A DNA stretch of 64,000 nucleotides, taken from positions 5,855,321 through 5,919,320 of the forward strand of contig NC_031770.1 in the NCBI RefSeq assembly GCF_001522545.3, in the 5' to 3' direction. How positions within the stretch are numbered: the stretch's first letter is position 1; every line of letters begins with the position of its first letter. The position numbers were made by a program, and so were the translations under genes. The DNA is from Parus major. Its lineage: Eukaryota > Chordata > Aves > Passeriformes > Paridae. Positions 35,061-48,538 of the stretch are shown piece by piece. Under the pieces are notes generated by a model. It was not told the DNA's origin and ran no database searches. It saw nothing but the letters and a program-made list of their open reading frames with translations.

Positions 35061-37420
35061 GGTGGAAATAAACTCTGCTAAATTGTGGACAATCCAAAAC
35101 AAAATCTTCTTAATTAAACATGCGTGGACTCACGCAGTTTAACTCCTCTGCCCTGAATTTAAACCCTTCATTAGTTAGAACTGATTTATCTCAAGTACCC
35201 TCATGTAGACAACACTAAAGTTAAATGGATTAACCTCCAGTTTAATTCTCCTGAAAAAACCTAATTGGGGAGAAAATGAAAGGAAAACATTTAAAAACGG
35301 TTTTTAGGTGAAAGCTTCAATGCCTTCATGAAAAAGAAATGTCATCTGAGGTGAATTTGACACAGGCACTGTGCCTGCATGGCAACATTGCTTAGCATCC
35401 TTCACCTTTCAAATGGTTTTGACATCTGCTATGTTCCACCAAGTCCAAAAAAAAAGTGTATAGCACTTTAAACATGTTATCACTCCTGCTAAAATTGTGT
35501 ATTCTCCCTCTTTGATAACTGATATTCCTCAGGTAATGTTGGAGCTGGAAGCAAAGCTTTTCCTTTTCTCAATATCCAGCTTTGACTATAGAGAAACTCT
35601 CATCTTCTGTTAGGGAGCCAAGCTTCACACAGGACTGTTTTCCCTACCCTAGCCCTGTGTTTCTAGGAACTCTGCCTTCTAGAGGAAACCCTGGTGTAGC
35701 AACCTTTGAATATTTACCAAGTGGCACAGGGTAGGCAAGGGCTGTAGCCTAGCAGTAGAGAAAATCTCTCTGTAGAAGCAGATTTGATAATTATGGAGAA
35801 AAGAGGCCTCATTTCCCTGCAATGTAAAATGATCCACACCTGGCCTATCCTCACTCCATAGTATGCTAAACAGCACATGCATTTTCTAAAGGAAAATTAT
35901 TACACTGGTGTCAAAAAAAATGAAACTCAGACAGGAGCTCATACAATGCACCAGTGGGGAAAAAAAAAAATCAGTAGGTATAAATGGAGAAAAAGGCTGT
36001 GTCAGCCTTCATGGAAATAACACATTTTCTTCCTAATCTCCTGATACATAGAACAGGCAGTTACTGGCTGGGAAATCAAAGGAGGCTGGAGAACAGGAGA
36101 GCCTGCTGGCTGTAATCTGCACAATACCTGAGCACCAGGAGTTTGTTTCAAAATGTAAAATGCAGCAGCATGTGCGTGTTGGGGGGAAGTGGTCAGCGAG
36201 GAGAGGGGAGGGGGCACCAAGCTGGGCTGGCACTACAAAAGGATTAAGAGCAAAGTGGAGCATTTCTAGCAGGAGCTGCTGCAGATTAATGAGAAATTGG
36301 CCCAGGTGCAAATCTCCACCACCTGTGTGATTAAAGGAGCCTTCCCCACTCCTTCCTTCGCTCATGGTGGCTTTTTGTCTTGTGATTTCAGAGCTCCTAA
36401 ATCCAGACAAAATACCTCTGTGGGAGGAAAAAAAAAAGAAAAGGAATGAGCAGAGAAATGCCTGTTCTTTAAAAATCAGCTTTAAGCTGAAAGTCTGCAC
36501 AACTTGATTATGCTAAGTCTCAAAGCAACTTGTGGCAAGGCAAGAGTTACAGTGGGATCTCTTTCAGGCAGCGTGATGTGTACAGCCAAAATCTCTGTTT
36601 TGCATGTCCCTGTTTATTTTTCTTTTTCATCTCCTTAGCGTTCCCCCTGGTAAGTGCCTTGTTCTTTCAGCTTTTCAGAGCGTTTTAGAATGCCTACAGA
36701 GCTTCATGGGCCATTTCCCAGGTAGAAGTGGTTTCTCTGGGGATGTTCTCGTCACTGCAGCAAGTTTTATACAGGCTGCCTGGCCCTCTGGGAATTGAGG
36801 CAGCAGCAGATGGGAGCAGTAGGGTGAAGGGTGAGTGATGTGGAGAATACCTGCAAGCAGGGCAAAGCATGGGTGTCTTTGTCAAGAGTAACTCTTGCTA
36901 GGAGTTTGGCTCAATGAATGTACAAAATAGCCACCATGAATCTTTTATGAGTGAGTCCTTCCAACTACTAAGTACGTTTGTGTGCTGCTGTTCCACTTTT
37001 TCAGGGATCTAGGTTATGTCCCTTTCCCAGGGTAGTTTTCTTGCATGGAGCTGTAAAACAATAATTATTGCCAGCTCACCTGATAAGAGTTTTTTGGTTC
37101 ATGCTGTGTCTCGCAGCAGGAACGTGAAAGGAGGGACATTCACAAGAGGAGCATCTCAGCCTCCCAGCACTGTAACACTGAGGTTGCCTCTCACAATTTC
37201 AACCTAATTATTTGCTAAAAAGGACAAATTGCACATTCCTGGTTTTGGTACCATTCCTGGGGACAGCTGCTGCTCTCCATTGAATGAATGCCTGTGTTCA
37301 AATCTGCAGAGTATCCCATGCCCTGTATGGAATGTATGCATTTTCCAGACTTTATCCTGCAGGGGAGGTGAAAAATGTAACAGGTCTGGTCCAGAATATA
37401 ATCAAAGATTTATAAGTAGC

Positions 37421-37439
37421 CATGCATTTTTTATGCATG
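37421..37439. repeat. 7-bp inverted repeat around a T5 spacer
   Basis: CATGCAT, TTTTT, ATGCATG: a perfect short hairpin. Function unknown. Confidence 0.5.
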
Positions 37440-38370
37440 TAAAGTAATAAGGGCTGTAGAGTAAAAGCAGAAATGTGACATTAAATGGTTGCTCTTGCCA
37501 GTTTTCCACGAGATATGATCAAAGCACCATTTCAGCAGCAGGGCTGCAAGACTGCACCCTCTAATAGGAAAACAATGATTTGATCAGGCTCCAGTTAAGG
37601 CCAGGAGCATCCTCTGCTTGAGGGCCTGTTCAGCTTCTTTTGCATAACATTAAAAGAAGCTCAGCTGGTCAGACCAAATGGCTGATCAAGAGGTGTTTTG
37701 TAATGCATCCTTTCATTTCATTCCCATAACCCACCACTTCAAAGCCAGGGTTTAAAATAAATAAAAAAATGAAGGTGGTTGTGATCAAATTCGAAAGAAG
37801 TGTTAACACAGGATGGATCTGTAACCCTCTGCTTGACAGAAAAGAAATCTTTTGCTCCTTCTCTTCCTATGTATCTTCCAGTCTATAATTCTCTTTTTAG
37901 TTTTCTTTTTCCTGAGCATCCCACTTTCTCTTTTTGTAGTTAGCTGCCAGAGAGATGTATTTTCTCCTTCTGACTGTATCAGAATTTCCTAGGGTTATGG
38001 GAACTTGTGCTTCTGGGGAATTATTGAATTCAAGTTATTTGGTGATACTTCTTCCTGCTTCTGCAAGCCCTGCAGGACAGCCAAGGCATATATAATTTCA
38101 TTTTCTGGAACATTTAGGTCACTGATTTGTCTGCTAGCCTGGCAGTGTTTTATTTTCACATTGTATATGAACAAGTGTAAAGTTTTGTGAGTATAATAAA
38201 GTCAGTGTGAAAAGAGACTAAGGTTCATCACAGGATTTCTTGCAAGTTAATTGTTGGAAGCACTGGCTTGCAATCTGGCTTGCTTATCAAATCAATTTGT
38301 CTTAGAGCAAGAGAAAGCACTGTATAGAACTTGGTCAGATTTGTCCTAAGTTTGTTCTAGAAATGTTACC

Positions 38371-38389
38371 AAAAAAAAAAAAAAAAAAA
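38371..38389 (+). repeat. A19 homopolymer
   Basis: Nineteen consecutive A with no adjacent gene-like or retrocopy sequence upstream, so it is not taken as a processed-pseudogene tail. Confidence 0.8.
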
Positions 38390-41300
38390 GGTAAATGTAA
38401 GCATCTGGTGTCTTGCTGTTTTGTGACTTGCCTTAACTGCTGTGTGGAGAATCCTGCTGATGGCAAAGCTCTGGCATGTGCTGCTCTGCTGATGCTGCTA
38501 GATGCATCTCTTGTGGTGCCTTCTTTGCCCTAAAGGAAGTTTTGGTTCATCAGTTGCAATCTGGGGAACAAATATTGGTTATTTGATACCCCAAACACGC
38601 CAAGTATTTTCTAATTTTTCACTGAATTCTACTGTTCTGTTCTTTACCTCGGTGTATTTGGTGATATGGGTTTTGGAGTAGCTGCAGGATCAAAATTGTT
38701 AATTTTCTGCCACTCAGCACGTGTGCTGCTCTGCCCTCCAGCTTTTCCTCTTTGAAGCCCTGGCATCCTGCTTCACTCAAGTGTTTCCTGTGAGACAACT
38801 GAGCCTGCCTGCGTGGTCCTGGCGTGTTTCTATTTGGCCTGAGAAGCTGATCTTCACAATTATTGTCACCAATTCAAGCCCATCCAAGTATCTGGCTTTG
38901 AGAATATTTGAAATACTGCTGCCACTGTTTCAGAGACCCAGATGTACTAGCTTGAAACATTTATGCTATTAAAAGGGCTGTGAGAAATTTTGGATGAGGC
39001 TCATGTTGACTTTGCAGCCAAGATTTCACCCATTTGTTATAAGACTAGCTTTCAAACTTTTGATCAAACCATGGACTAACAGATTTGTTTCCCCCACCCC
39101 CCAAAATCTAATTTGCAAATATAATCTTCAACCTGAGACCTAGGCTGCAATTGCTACTGATTGGAATAGTGTGAGGGAAATCAGGCTGAATGAGGCTGTA
39201 TAATTCTTTATCTTATATCAGTAATGAAACGCCAGCATTAGTTAAAATATCCACCAAATGCCACAGGTTTATACCTTAAGTGCATTATTCACTCCCTGTT
39301 CTTTGGTATTTCCCTGAGGGTGGAAAGGGCTGTAGTTAGAGGAGAAGAAACAATGGTCTGATCAATCACAGACCTCTTGAATTGCAAATAAGACTCAGCT
39401 CCAGCTCGCAATCCCCTGCGCTGGTCTGCTGAGCTTTCTGCAGCCCCCTCATGTCATTCTCCTATGACTCTTTACATAATGCACACGCTGAAATATTTCT
39501 CACTCTTTAATTTTTGGGAGCTTTTTATATTGCCAGTAAGATGCTTTTAGGCTTGTAGAGCCTCTTGAAACAGAGCCACTCTACGTTCCTGTCAGCACAG
39601 AGCCCGTGGTGTGGGAGGCAGGGTGACAGACCACTGACAGCTGCACCCTAACAGAGCACCCCTATTGTACCTGAGCACAAGCACTTATTATCTTTCATAT
39701 GATGTGAAAAAATGAGTAGTGATCTGAGGAACAGTGCTGAGCTGCTGGTGTAGTCAAGTGCCTCGAGATTTTACAACTGTCGTTAAAAATGTGAATATTT
39801 CCTCTCATCTTCTGCAAACACCAGCGTGGCCCCAGTGGGATCTCAATGCTTTAGAGCCATGGAGGTCTCTGTGACACAGCTGCCATAAGGGACTGCCTGT
39901 GCTGCTGCTGCTGCTGGGAACATCTGCAGCTCCCCGTGGTCTCCTCTTCCATTCCAGGGAATTCTCGGGTGTTCCAGGCACAGAACAACAAATAATGCCT
40001 TGATCCCCCAGGGGTAGAGAAGGGATTTCTCTTCGCCATCTGAGAAAATGTTTCACAAGTTTCTGCTGTGCATTTAGAGCAGGAGCTTGCAGGGAGTTGT
40101 GTGAGTGTTCCCCCCTTTGCCTTGCCCTCATGATCGGGTTGAGACTGAATGCCTGATCTGAAAATATGCTCCAGAGAAACCAAAGCCATTGAAGTCCTTC
40201 CCGGATTCCTAGTGGAGATGTAAAGGACTGGGAGAGTTGCAAAGGAACAGGACAATCCAAGCTTTTTCTTCTGTCTGTAAGCTGAAAATCTTGATGGAAC
40301 ATGTGTGAGCTCCTGAGCAAGGCAAGCTTTGTTCACTGACACTTTTTAGTTGGAGATGTGCTGATGATGGTTTCCATGCAGTTGACATCTGGCTCTTGGA
40401 AAAGGCTAAAATGTTTTATTACCCCGGTCTTGGACAAGGGCACACCTAAATAGAAAGTCATTTGAAAAAGAACTCTTCCCTGGCCTTTATATTTCGCTTA
40501 AAATGTCTGACAAAATTGGATTTTATTCTTGACTCAGCAATAGATAAAGAATATAATGAGAAAGCAGCAAGTTGTGTGTAAAGCAAGCGGAGCTGCCTTG
40601 CCTTAAGACTGTTTCCATTCAGGTGTCTGTTACAATAATTCAGTGTACACTGTGCTTCCCTATCATATTTTCCTAGAGATCTCTGCTGTGTGCAAACATA
40701 AAGGAACTTGGAAGCTGCTAAGCTTTCCAAAATGTTAATGTAAACATGTTGCATATGTAGGACTAGTGAGCATTTTCTAGGCCAAACACATATCAGACTG
40801 TGATTAACTGATTCATTAGCTAATAATCAATTGCTATTGGTTTTGGGCAAGCCTGTGCCACGTGGGTTTGGTTTGCAGGGGTGGTTTGGCAGGGTACTTC
40901 TGCCCACTGCACGGAGGAACCTCCATCTGAACCAGGAGCTGTTGGGCAATGAGCACTTCCAAGGAACAGCTTCCCTTGCTTGTTAATTGGCAATTACTGT
41001 AGGAAAAAATGTCCATGATCTGGTGGCACCTATCCCTCCACAATGCCTTCCCAGACTTCAAAGCCTGTGTGGATGAATTCTGCCTCTGACTTCTGGTGAG
41101 GGTGCAGGAGTACAAGGAGGGGCAGAATGAACCCACTGCTGATATCAACATTAGGACCCCTTCTCTCCTGCTTGGCCTGGGTGAATAATTTAATTTTAAT
41201 TGCATTAATCTTTTGTCCAGTAGCACAGCAGATTGTGCCCAGAGAAGACTTCCACGGGAGTTGGGTTCCCAAAGACAATAGTATTGCTCAATTAAACTAT

Positions 41301-42051
41301 CTTGTGTCTTAACACATCATTTAGGTTATATAGATATCCAGATTTTTACTTTGAGTTTTATTTCAGTGTCCCTTAACACTCCTGTAAATACAGCTCTTAA
41401 CTGATCACAATAAGATCGTACCGAAAGAGGACTGAAATTTCCTCATTAATATCCAATTTTGGTACAATACAGTGTGGTATTAATGTCACTTTTGGTCATG
41501 TACAGTTGTCAGGGCCCTGACGTGGCTGGACATAACAGCATGACTTTTATAACCTTGTTATAAAAAGCAATTAGGGGCAACATCCAGCTCTGCAGCTACA
41601 CATCACGTGGAGATGTAGGGAGCTTCCAACAGTGAATTTAATTAGCAGGAAACACAGAGTACTCTGTGACCTGCAGTGCAGATAACACCATTCCTGTCCA
41701 GCAATGTTGGTTCCTTGCTCTGAAAGGGCACCTAAACTGCTCTGGTGCCAGAGCCATGCATAACTTAGAGGCTGTCGAGGGACTGGAGATGGAAACTTCC
41801 AACCAGGAAGGCTGAATCAGGAAATGAAATGCTGTTAAATCCCATCTTGTACCAAGCAACAGCATGGGCAGCATGAAAATGCTGAGGAATAATCCAGCAG
41901 GAGCTATGTGCTAATGCCAGCAGTAACTGGACATGTCTCAAGAATGTGTATAACAGATTTTGGTAACCAAAGCTGCACTGCACAGAGAAATAAAAGAGTG
42001 GCTGCTCCACATGTGTGAGTGCCTAGGGGTACAGAGAGTTGTATGAAAAGA

Positions 42052-42377
42052 CTGATCTTCCAGTACCTGAGGGTTTCTGAGAAGGAGGGAGAGGGACTTC
42101 TTACAAGGGCAGACAGTGTCAGGAACAATGGCTTTAAGCAGACAGAAGGCAGGTTTAGATTATCTATTAGGAAGAAATTCTTTACTCAGAGGGACATGAA
42201 CCACTGGCACAGGTTGCCCAGAGAAGTTGTGGATGGCCCATCCCTGGAAGTGTTCAAGGCCAGGTTGGACAGGGCTTGGAGCAATCTGGTCTAGTGAAAG
42301 GTGTCCCTGCCCATGGCAGGAAGTTGGAATGAGATGATCTTTAAGGTCCCTTCCAACCCAAACCAGGCCATGATTCC
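42052..42377 (+). mobile_element. CR1 LINE 3' fragment
   Basis: Plus-strand CR1 3' end: CTTCCAGTACCTGAGGG, GGTTTAGATTATCTATTAGG, CACTGGCACAGGTTGCCCAG, CCATCCCTGGAAGTGTTCAA, GATGATCTTTAAGGTCCC, ending near CCATGATTCC. It is the most complete plus-oriented copy here, about 325 bases, 5'-truncated, with a degenerate single tail unit. The ORF at 42019-42294 is this repeat, not a host gene. Confidence 0.9.
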
Positions 42378-42751
42378 CGGGGAAAAGTGATACCTACCAT
42401 GAGAAGGGCTGCTCTCATTTTTCTGCTTTTTCCCCTGCTCTGTCCTAAGCGTACTGAATACTTGCTGGATTTCACAGTGCTGATGCAGTCAGGTTTTCTG
42501 CCTCGAAATCTGATTATATCCATTCTCCAACCTGCCTGTGCCTAGTGCCAGATTTAAAGAGCATTTCTGCTATGATATCCTGCTGAGACACTTGCAGGCG
42601 GTTTCTTGCAGGAGGCCAACTTGAATTTGACCGAGAGTAAGAGCAGAGATTTTTAAAATTGTTCTTGAGTGTAATCCAAAATCTTCAAGCTAGGGGTGCA
42701 GAAGACAAAACTGATATGTGCCCAGAAACAAAAAGAAAAGGATTTAAAATA

Positions 42752-42780
42752 GTTTATTAATAAATTATTATTTAATAAAC
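42752..42780. repeat. Perfect 9-bp AT-rich inverted repeat
   Basis: GTTTATTAA (42752-42760) and TTAATAAAC (42772-42780) are exact reverse complements around an 11-base AT spacer. It lies about 375 bases after a CR1 3' end. It may extrude as a cruciform; no element family was recognised. Confidence 0.6.
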
Positions 42781-44099
42781 AGGTAAGAAGTGGGTTACCA
42801 AATTTTCATCTAAGCTGACTTTCATCAACTACCAAGAATAACTACCTCTCTGAAATGTAATTATCCTCAATCACACCACAATTTTCATATTTTTAGGGCT
42901 TGATCCAGCAGCCTAAGAGCAAAGAAGCTGTGTTTGGGACTGTTTTAGAGCACTTCAAATCCATCTGCCCACTTTGATTCTTTTTGTGCCACCTCAGGAA
43001 TACAGAGCAATTAAAACCTCCTCAGCAGTGTTTAGCTCTGCACTGGAGCCAGCAAGTGCAAGGTGTGAGACAGATCTGAACTTGAAGCTAGGGAATGACA
43101 GATAAATAGAAGGAGAAGGATACCAGCAGGGCTGTGCAAAATTTGTCCTGGTGTAGTGGTGTTGAGTCAGTAACTTCATTTGGTTTATTTTGGCTTCATG
43201 TCCACCTGTAGAGGGCCAGCCAGAGACCTTCATCTGCTGAGCGTGCCTGGGGTGCCCACTGCTGTTTTAGAGCTTGGGGAGAACGTGAGGGGGCCTGGCA
43301 GAGGAGAAATGGGCAGCAAGGCTTTTGTTGTTTGGTTTTACTACCAGTTGGCTGGACTCCCTGTCTCCCAGTGGCAGGAGGTGTTTGCAAATACATATGT
43401 GAGTGGTTGCTGGGATAAGGTGTGCCCTGCGGCATATGGCACGTGCAGATGCACGGTGGCAGGTGTGAACTGTGTAACTATATTTGTGTGCTCTGAGCCT
43501 GGCTTGGGAAGGAGAAAGAGGCTGCTGAGAGCTCTGGCTAGGTGCTCACTTTTCTTGTAATATATTAGTTTAATTTAAATTCACTTTACAGTCAGTGCAC
43601 ATGAGAATTATTTTGAAGGTTTAATTTGCTGGCTGCTGAAAGCAATAAGGTGGCTATCAACAGAGAAGAAATAGCTTGGCTGTTTGTTAATGCTCTTGGG
43701 CTGTACTGTAAGTACTCCAGGCAGCTGTAATGTAGAGAGGCAAATAAACCATTGTTGCTTTTAGAATCGCTTATTTTATTGTATCAATAGTTTTCTGGAT
43801 TTAGATATTTACCTGTGAGGCACTTTCTGGGGCAGATAGCTGGGGGAATCCATGTAGATTCTCAGAAACATTCAGAGGGAAAAGCTGTTTAACCACCTAG
43901 AAAACATAATGCTTGGTCTCTTATTAGTGGCAAAAACTTCATTAAATTTATTATGTTTGGATTGGTGCTAATTTTTCTGGCCAGTTTGGTCAGCAGAAGC
44001 TGTACTGAATTGCCTGTATTTGTCTGGGAATTTTATTTCTTATGCTGGCGGGATTTGATTTTATCTGCAACCATCTGGAGTAAGTTTATTTGTGTTACG

Positions 44100-44480
44100 T
44101 GGCTTGCATGTATTTATACTTCAGACTGAGATCCCTTAAATTGAATTCTCTGAATTTTTACATATCATATAAATGACATTTGCTTGCAACACAGCGGAGT
44201 GATTACAGTGAATACTAAAACGGCAACATTCTGCAGTAAAAAAAATTACAGTGTAAAATGAACATTCATTTACAACAGAGTGTAAATTTATACTCTTTAA
44301 TGAAATGCATTCACTGTGCAGTAAAATACTTCTTGTGCCTATTGAAATACAATTACAAAGCACTGAAACTTATAATATTTGAGACATTCTGTTTCACAGT
44401 AAAAATTGTCATGTTTGTTAAAATTATATTTGATAGAGTGAAATAAACATGGTCTGTGCATATGTTTATTTCCCTATATT
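44100..44480. promoter_or_regulatory. Possible conserved noncoding element with nested palindromes
   Basis: AT-rich unique sequence with two close dyads: a near-palindrome around 44252-44271 (GTAAAATGAA facing ATTCATTTAC) and GAGTGTAAATTTATACTC at 44278-44295 (one mismatch). ATTACAGTGAAT and ATTCACTGTGCAGTAA segments face each other across them. There is no ORF or repeat homology. The assignment as regulatory DNA is inference. Confidence 0.2.
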
Positions 44481-46394
44481 GCTAAAATTAAATAAATGCA
44501 ATCGTGACATCAATCTGCTGTAGACCAGAAGTCCTGTACCTGTTGTGTTCCACCACTCTCCCCTTGCAGCTGAGGAGGTGCCATCCTCAGGAGAAGTGTG
44601 AGGGAATATGGTTTGACAGGGACCATGACGGGCCATGGAAGTTTCTGGAACAGGTTTCATGTGACAGACGGGGCCAGGAGACGCCGATGCACCTCTCAGA
44701 GGGAAAGGAGAGACTGACCAAAAGGTGGCTTTCAGAGCCAAGTGGACCCCATGTGAACAGTTCCCTCAGGCTGTGACAGGGATCTCTGCACAGACATTCT
44801 GCCAGTATCCAGATCAAACATATTTGTGGGACCTGGCAGTCAAACCCCAGTGCCCACAGCCTGGCCTTGTTTCAGGGAGAGACACTTCCAGCTCTTGCAG
44901 AAATGGCTGCAGCAAGGAATGGCTGTGGTGGCATCACAACCAGGAGCTCTGTTATTCACAGAGGTGCTGGAGATGATGGAGGCATAAAAAGAAAATGGAA
45001 TTGTCTCAAGGAGAGAATCCTGGTGCCACAAATGCTTTTGTTCTCTCGCACCCCTGGTTTCCGCAGGCACCAACTGAGAAAATGTGTATATTTTTTTGAT
45101 AGATACAAAAATGTTTTTATCAGTGTGTGCCTGGCAATTGCTCTGATTTATTAGTCCATCATTGTGCTAGGGAAATACAGGGTTCCTGGAGAGGCCTTGT
45201 GGGGTTGTTCTGGACAGCCATCAGCTGTGCTATTCCTTTGTTCACATGCATTCTCCCTTTGACAGCCCTCAGCTGTCCTGTAAGGGAAAAGCCTCCTAGA
45301 GAGAGCCCCAGCCACACTCTGCTGGCACCTCACATCCCACATCCATCCCCTCCTGGGCTGGCTCTGGAGGTCTCCTGCCATCACCTACCCCATTCTGGGG
45401 TTTCCTGGAGGAGGCACGAGCCACTGCAACCCTCAGGCCACTCCAAATGTCTGCCAAACCTGCTCGCTGCCCCTCTGGGAGCGCTGGAGGGGGCATTGAT
45501 CTTCATCTGGCCCTGGTAGGCACACATTCACTGCTGTTGTTGGGGTGAGGGTCTGCCCTCTGAAATCTCTGGTGCCAGGTTAATATGTTTATTTCTGTAC
45601 CAGTGTGACCATCCTCACCTGTCCTCAGACCCCAAAGAACAAGCAGGCTCTCGGTCCAAAGAGAAAAGATTAAAATGCTCCAAATTACAGCGCTGGACAT
45701 CAAACAGTGCAACACGCCTTTTATCAATGCAGATTCCGGCCTGCCTTCTCTCTGTAGCTGTTTTGAAATTGCTGGCTGAAGATAAGAACTTATCATGGTT
45801 TACATGCCCATTTCTATTCCAGAAATGTAAGGAGACTCAGCTCTCTTGGGCTGATAATGCTCTGTCCATTTCTGTCTCCAGCTTAGCTGAGGAAGCTGTT
45901 ATATAAAATAAATGCTGTAAAGATGAAGTTGGCCATTCCCTCTCTTCTTTGCAAAGGTCATCAGCTCATTACCTTACCGAAGAAAATGTTAAGACTTGAT
46001 ATTCTGAGATAACAAAATCTGATTTCCACTTGCCCTTTTTATTTCAAAAGAGGAAAACCTACTATTTATTCCAGCCAAAATATTGGTTCAAATTAAATGG
46101 GCAAGAGGTTCAGGAAGCACCTGGGTTTACTTGAGGATTTGCTGCAATGGATTTTCTCCAAGCTGCCTATATATGACACAGCTTGCCAAGGCTCCCCCAT
46201 GTAGCTTTTAGGCCCATATGCACAAAGATATTTGCTCTCCTTAAAAATTAACTTTTAGTTAATTTTCTATTTCACCTCAGTCCCTAGCATTTTTCCTGAG
46301 TGTCTCTGGCACATCTTTTCATTGCATATTCTCAATAATGTTGGTCTTAATGGTGAGTGACATCCTTGGCTGTGTCTTTGTGTATGTGTTGCAA

Positions 46395-46620
46395 CAAGGG
46401 AGAAGTGGGGGACTCTGGGCAGGCAACTGGGACAGAGCTGCTGGAACTGGGAAGAGTCTGGGACAAGGTGACAAAGTGGGGGAGCAAAGGAGCTGTGCCC
46501 AAGGAGGAACAGGGCAAAGGAAGGGAAAGGATGGGCTGGGAAGAGGACATAGGGTGCCAAAGGAGGGTGAGAGACCCTCAGAGGGCATGGGCTATCCAGG
46601 GAATTGAGAGCTGGCAGGAG
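46395..46620 (+). repeat. G-rich, purine-biased tract
   Basis: About 225 bases with many GGG and GGGG runs and few C or T on the plus strand, including a loose four-run G pattern near 46400-46432. It explains the long C-rich minus-strand ORF opposite it. Confidence 0.6.
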
Positions 46621-48520
46621 GAGATGAAAAACATTAAAAAAAAAATGGAACCATGAAACTAAAACAATTAATTTGAAAAAAGGCAAATTCGTGAGGAAAG
46701 GAGGAGGATAAAATGATGGAGAGGCTTTGCATGGAGGTGGCATTTCCATCCTGACTGCAGCTGGAAGGAACAAGGTTGCAGGAGGGCAGGGGCATGAGGA
46801 GACTGGCTCACAGGACAGCACAAGAAGAGCAGCACCATTGCAGAGCCCCTCTCTGCTCCCCCTCTGGCTATGCCATCCCCTCCCTGCCCCCACCACGCCT
46901 CCCAGCTAAATTTATTCTGCTCCTAGTACTGTTTCTGTGCTGAACAAACCAGCTCTGTACAAATTAAGAGGACAAGATGTTCAGAAGTGGTAAATTAACA
47001 CTTTTTTTTTTGTTTTCCTAGCACATAAAAGCGAATTTAGATTGGTGGTGGGGAGGGCAACCAAACTCAGGGGGTGGGGAAAACTGCATAGAAAAGCATT
47101 TGATTGCTCAAAGAGCTGAGTGCAACATATCAAAGCAGCTTCTAAATGAATCTTTGCATTACCAAGGTGGATTGCAGCAGCACTGATGCTGATTAGAAAT
47201 GGTGAATTGTTTCCCATGGAGGCTTGAGCAAACACACACTTTGTCTTGGGCCAGGTGCCTTTTGTATTGGGTTTCCTATTTCTGTAAGTAGAGCCAATCA
47301 TTTCCTAGCAGTATTTGACCACTGTGGCCTCAGTTTCTCTGGGTCAGATGGAATTTAGCACCCTTTGTGCCCCTGTTGGTTTGGCCCCCAGTTAAAGTGG
47401 GGCTGGTGGTGTGGGGAGCAGGAGCAGCACAGAGGGTCAGCCTGGGGAAGGGGACAGCAACCCAGGGCTTGGGGGCTGCTCCTGACACCAGGGACCTGCT
47501 GGTGCTCCTTCATGAGCTCTTCTGTGCACATGGGCAAGAGAAGAGAATCTGTTCTCTAAGCTCTCCCCAGAGAAATGCCGAGGAGGACACATCTGGACGT
47601 CTTCTACGAGGCACTCGCAGGGCCCAGATTTGCAAAGTTATGCAGGAGCCCAAATACACAGATTGGAAAATCCTCTCAAGGCTGAAGTACTTGGTTTCCT
47701 AATTCCTCGAGCCAGAGGGACTCCTGCACTTAACTGCTTCTGTAAATTCTGACTTTTAAGACCAGATTACTGTGGAGGGGTGTGCTACCCCCCTTCCCTG
47801 CTCTGTGGCTCAGTAAGAATTACATTTTTTTAGTGCAAAGATTAGCAATTCAAACAGGGGGAAAAGAAGCCTGAATATGCTACTGCCAATTGCTTGGTTT
47901 AATAAATAAAAAAAAAATAATCCTTTCACCATCTTTTTTTCAAGGAAAAGTGGCTTTTCCAGAGGAAAGGCCTGAGCTCTTTTAAGGGTAAAGAAAGGAC
48001 TTAAAATTCAGTTTTGTTTAAACTGGAAGCACTGCCTTTTTTCCCCAGTCCAAACACGTGCAAGAGCTGACCTTGCCCTGCTGGGGTGTTGTGCTCTTGA
48101 CTTTCTTGGTGCTCTCCAGTGACAACTCCACTTTTATCAAAAAAAGGAGCTGAGAAGAAAGGGGACTTGCTAGAAATCTGTAATTAGAATTTAAAGTCCC
48201 CCCTCCTTCAGGTTTTTTTCCTTTCAAGTGCTAGGGTTTCTCCAAGGGAAGTGGTGTGCATTGATACTCTCCCTACGATTAACAAAATCTCTCCTGTCCA
48301 TGCAGCAAGTGCAGAGATGCAATAGCTTGTCATAAATCCAGCTCAATACCCTCTTGCAAAATAATTACACTTCAAGAGAATATTAATCTCATGTTAACAA
48401 GACCCCCTACAATCTTTGTGCTCTCAGTCATATTAGAAACTGATTTATAATTAATGACAACTGCAATGCCACCACCTTTCCATGAGAGAGATCTTTAGCT
48501 ACCTCCTCAGAAGGGGTTGG

Positions 48521-48538
48521 AAAAAAAAAAAAAAAAAA
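48521..48538 (+). repeat. A18 homopolymer
   Basis: Eighteen consecutive A in unique sequence. Confidence 0.8.

Larger units (their letters stand above)
35061..42051. other. Gene-free DNA
   Basis: No gene supported. It includes an A19 tract (38371-38389), a short palindrome (37421-37439) and C runs near 39092-39103. Two overlapping minus-strand frames are open for about 500 bases at 39805-40342, without recognisable motifs. The rest is unique, moderately AT-rich sequence. Confidence 0.55.

Noticed and set aside
38371..38389. A19 tract as the tail of a processed pseudogene
   Set aside because: No coding-like or UTR-like retrocopy sequence precedes it and no flanking direct repeat was seen.
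39805..40342. Overlapping 171- and 163-codon minus-strand ORFs
   Set aside because: Two frames open over the same DNA with no motif in either; this is best explained by chance lack of stops in GC-richer DNA.
46267..46896. 209-codon minus-strand ORF
   Set aside because: It is antisense to a G-rich tract; the product is Pro/Ser/Phe-biased with no domain, and the complementary strand is also open in several frames.
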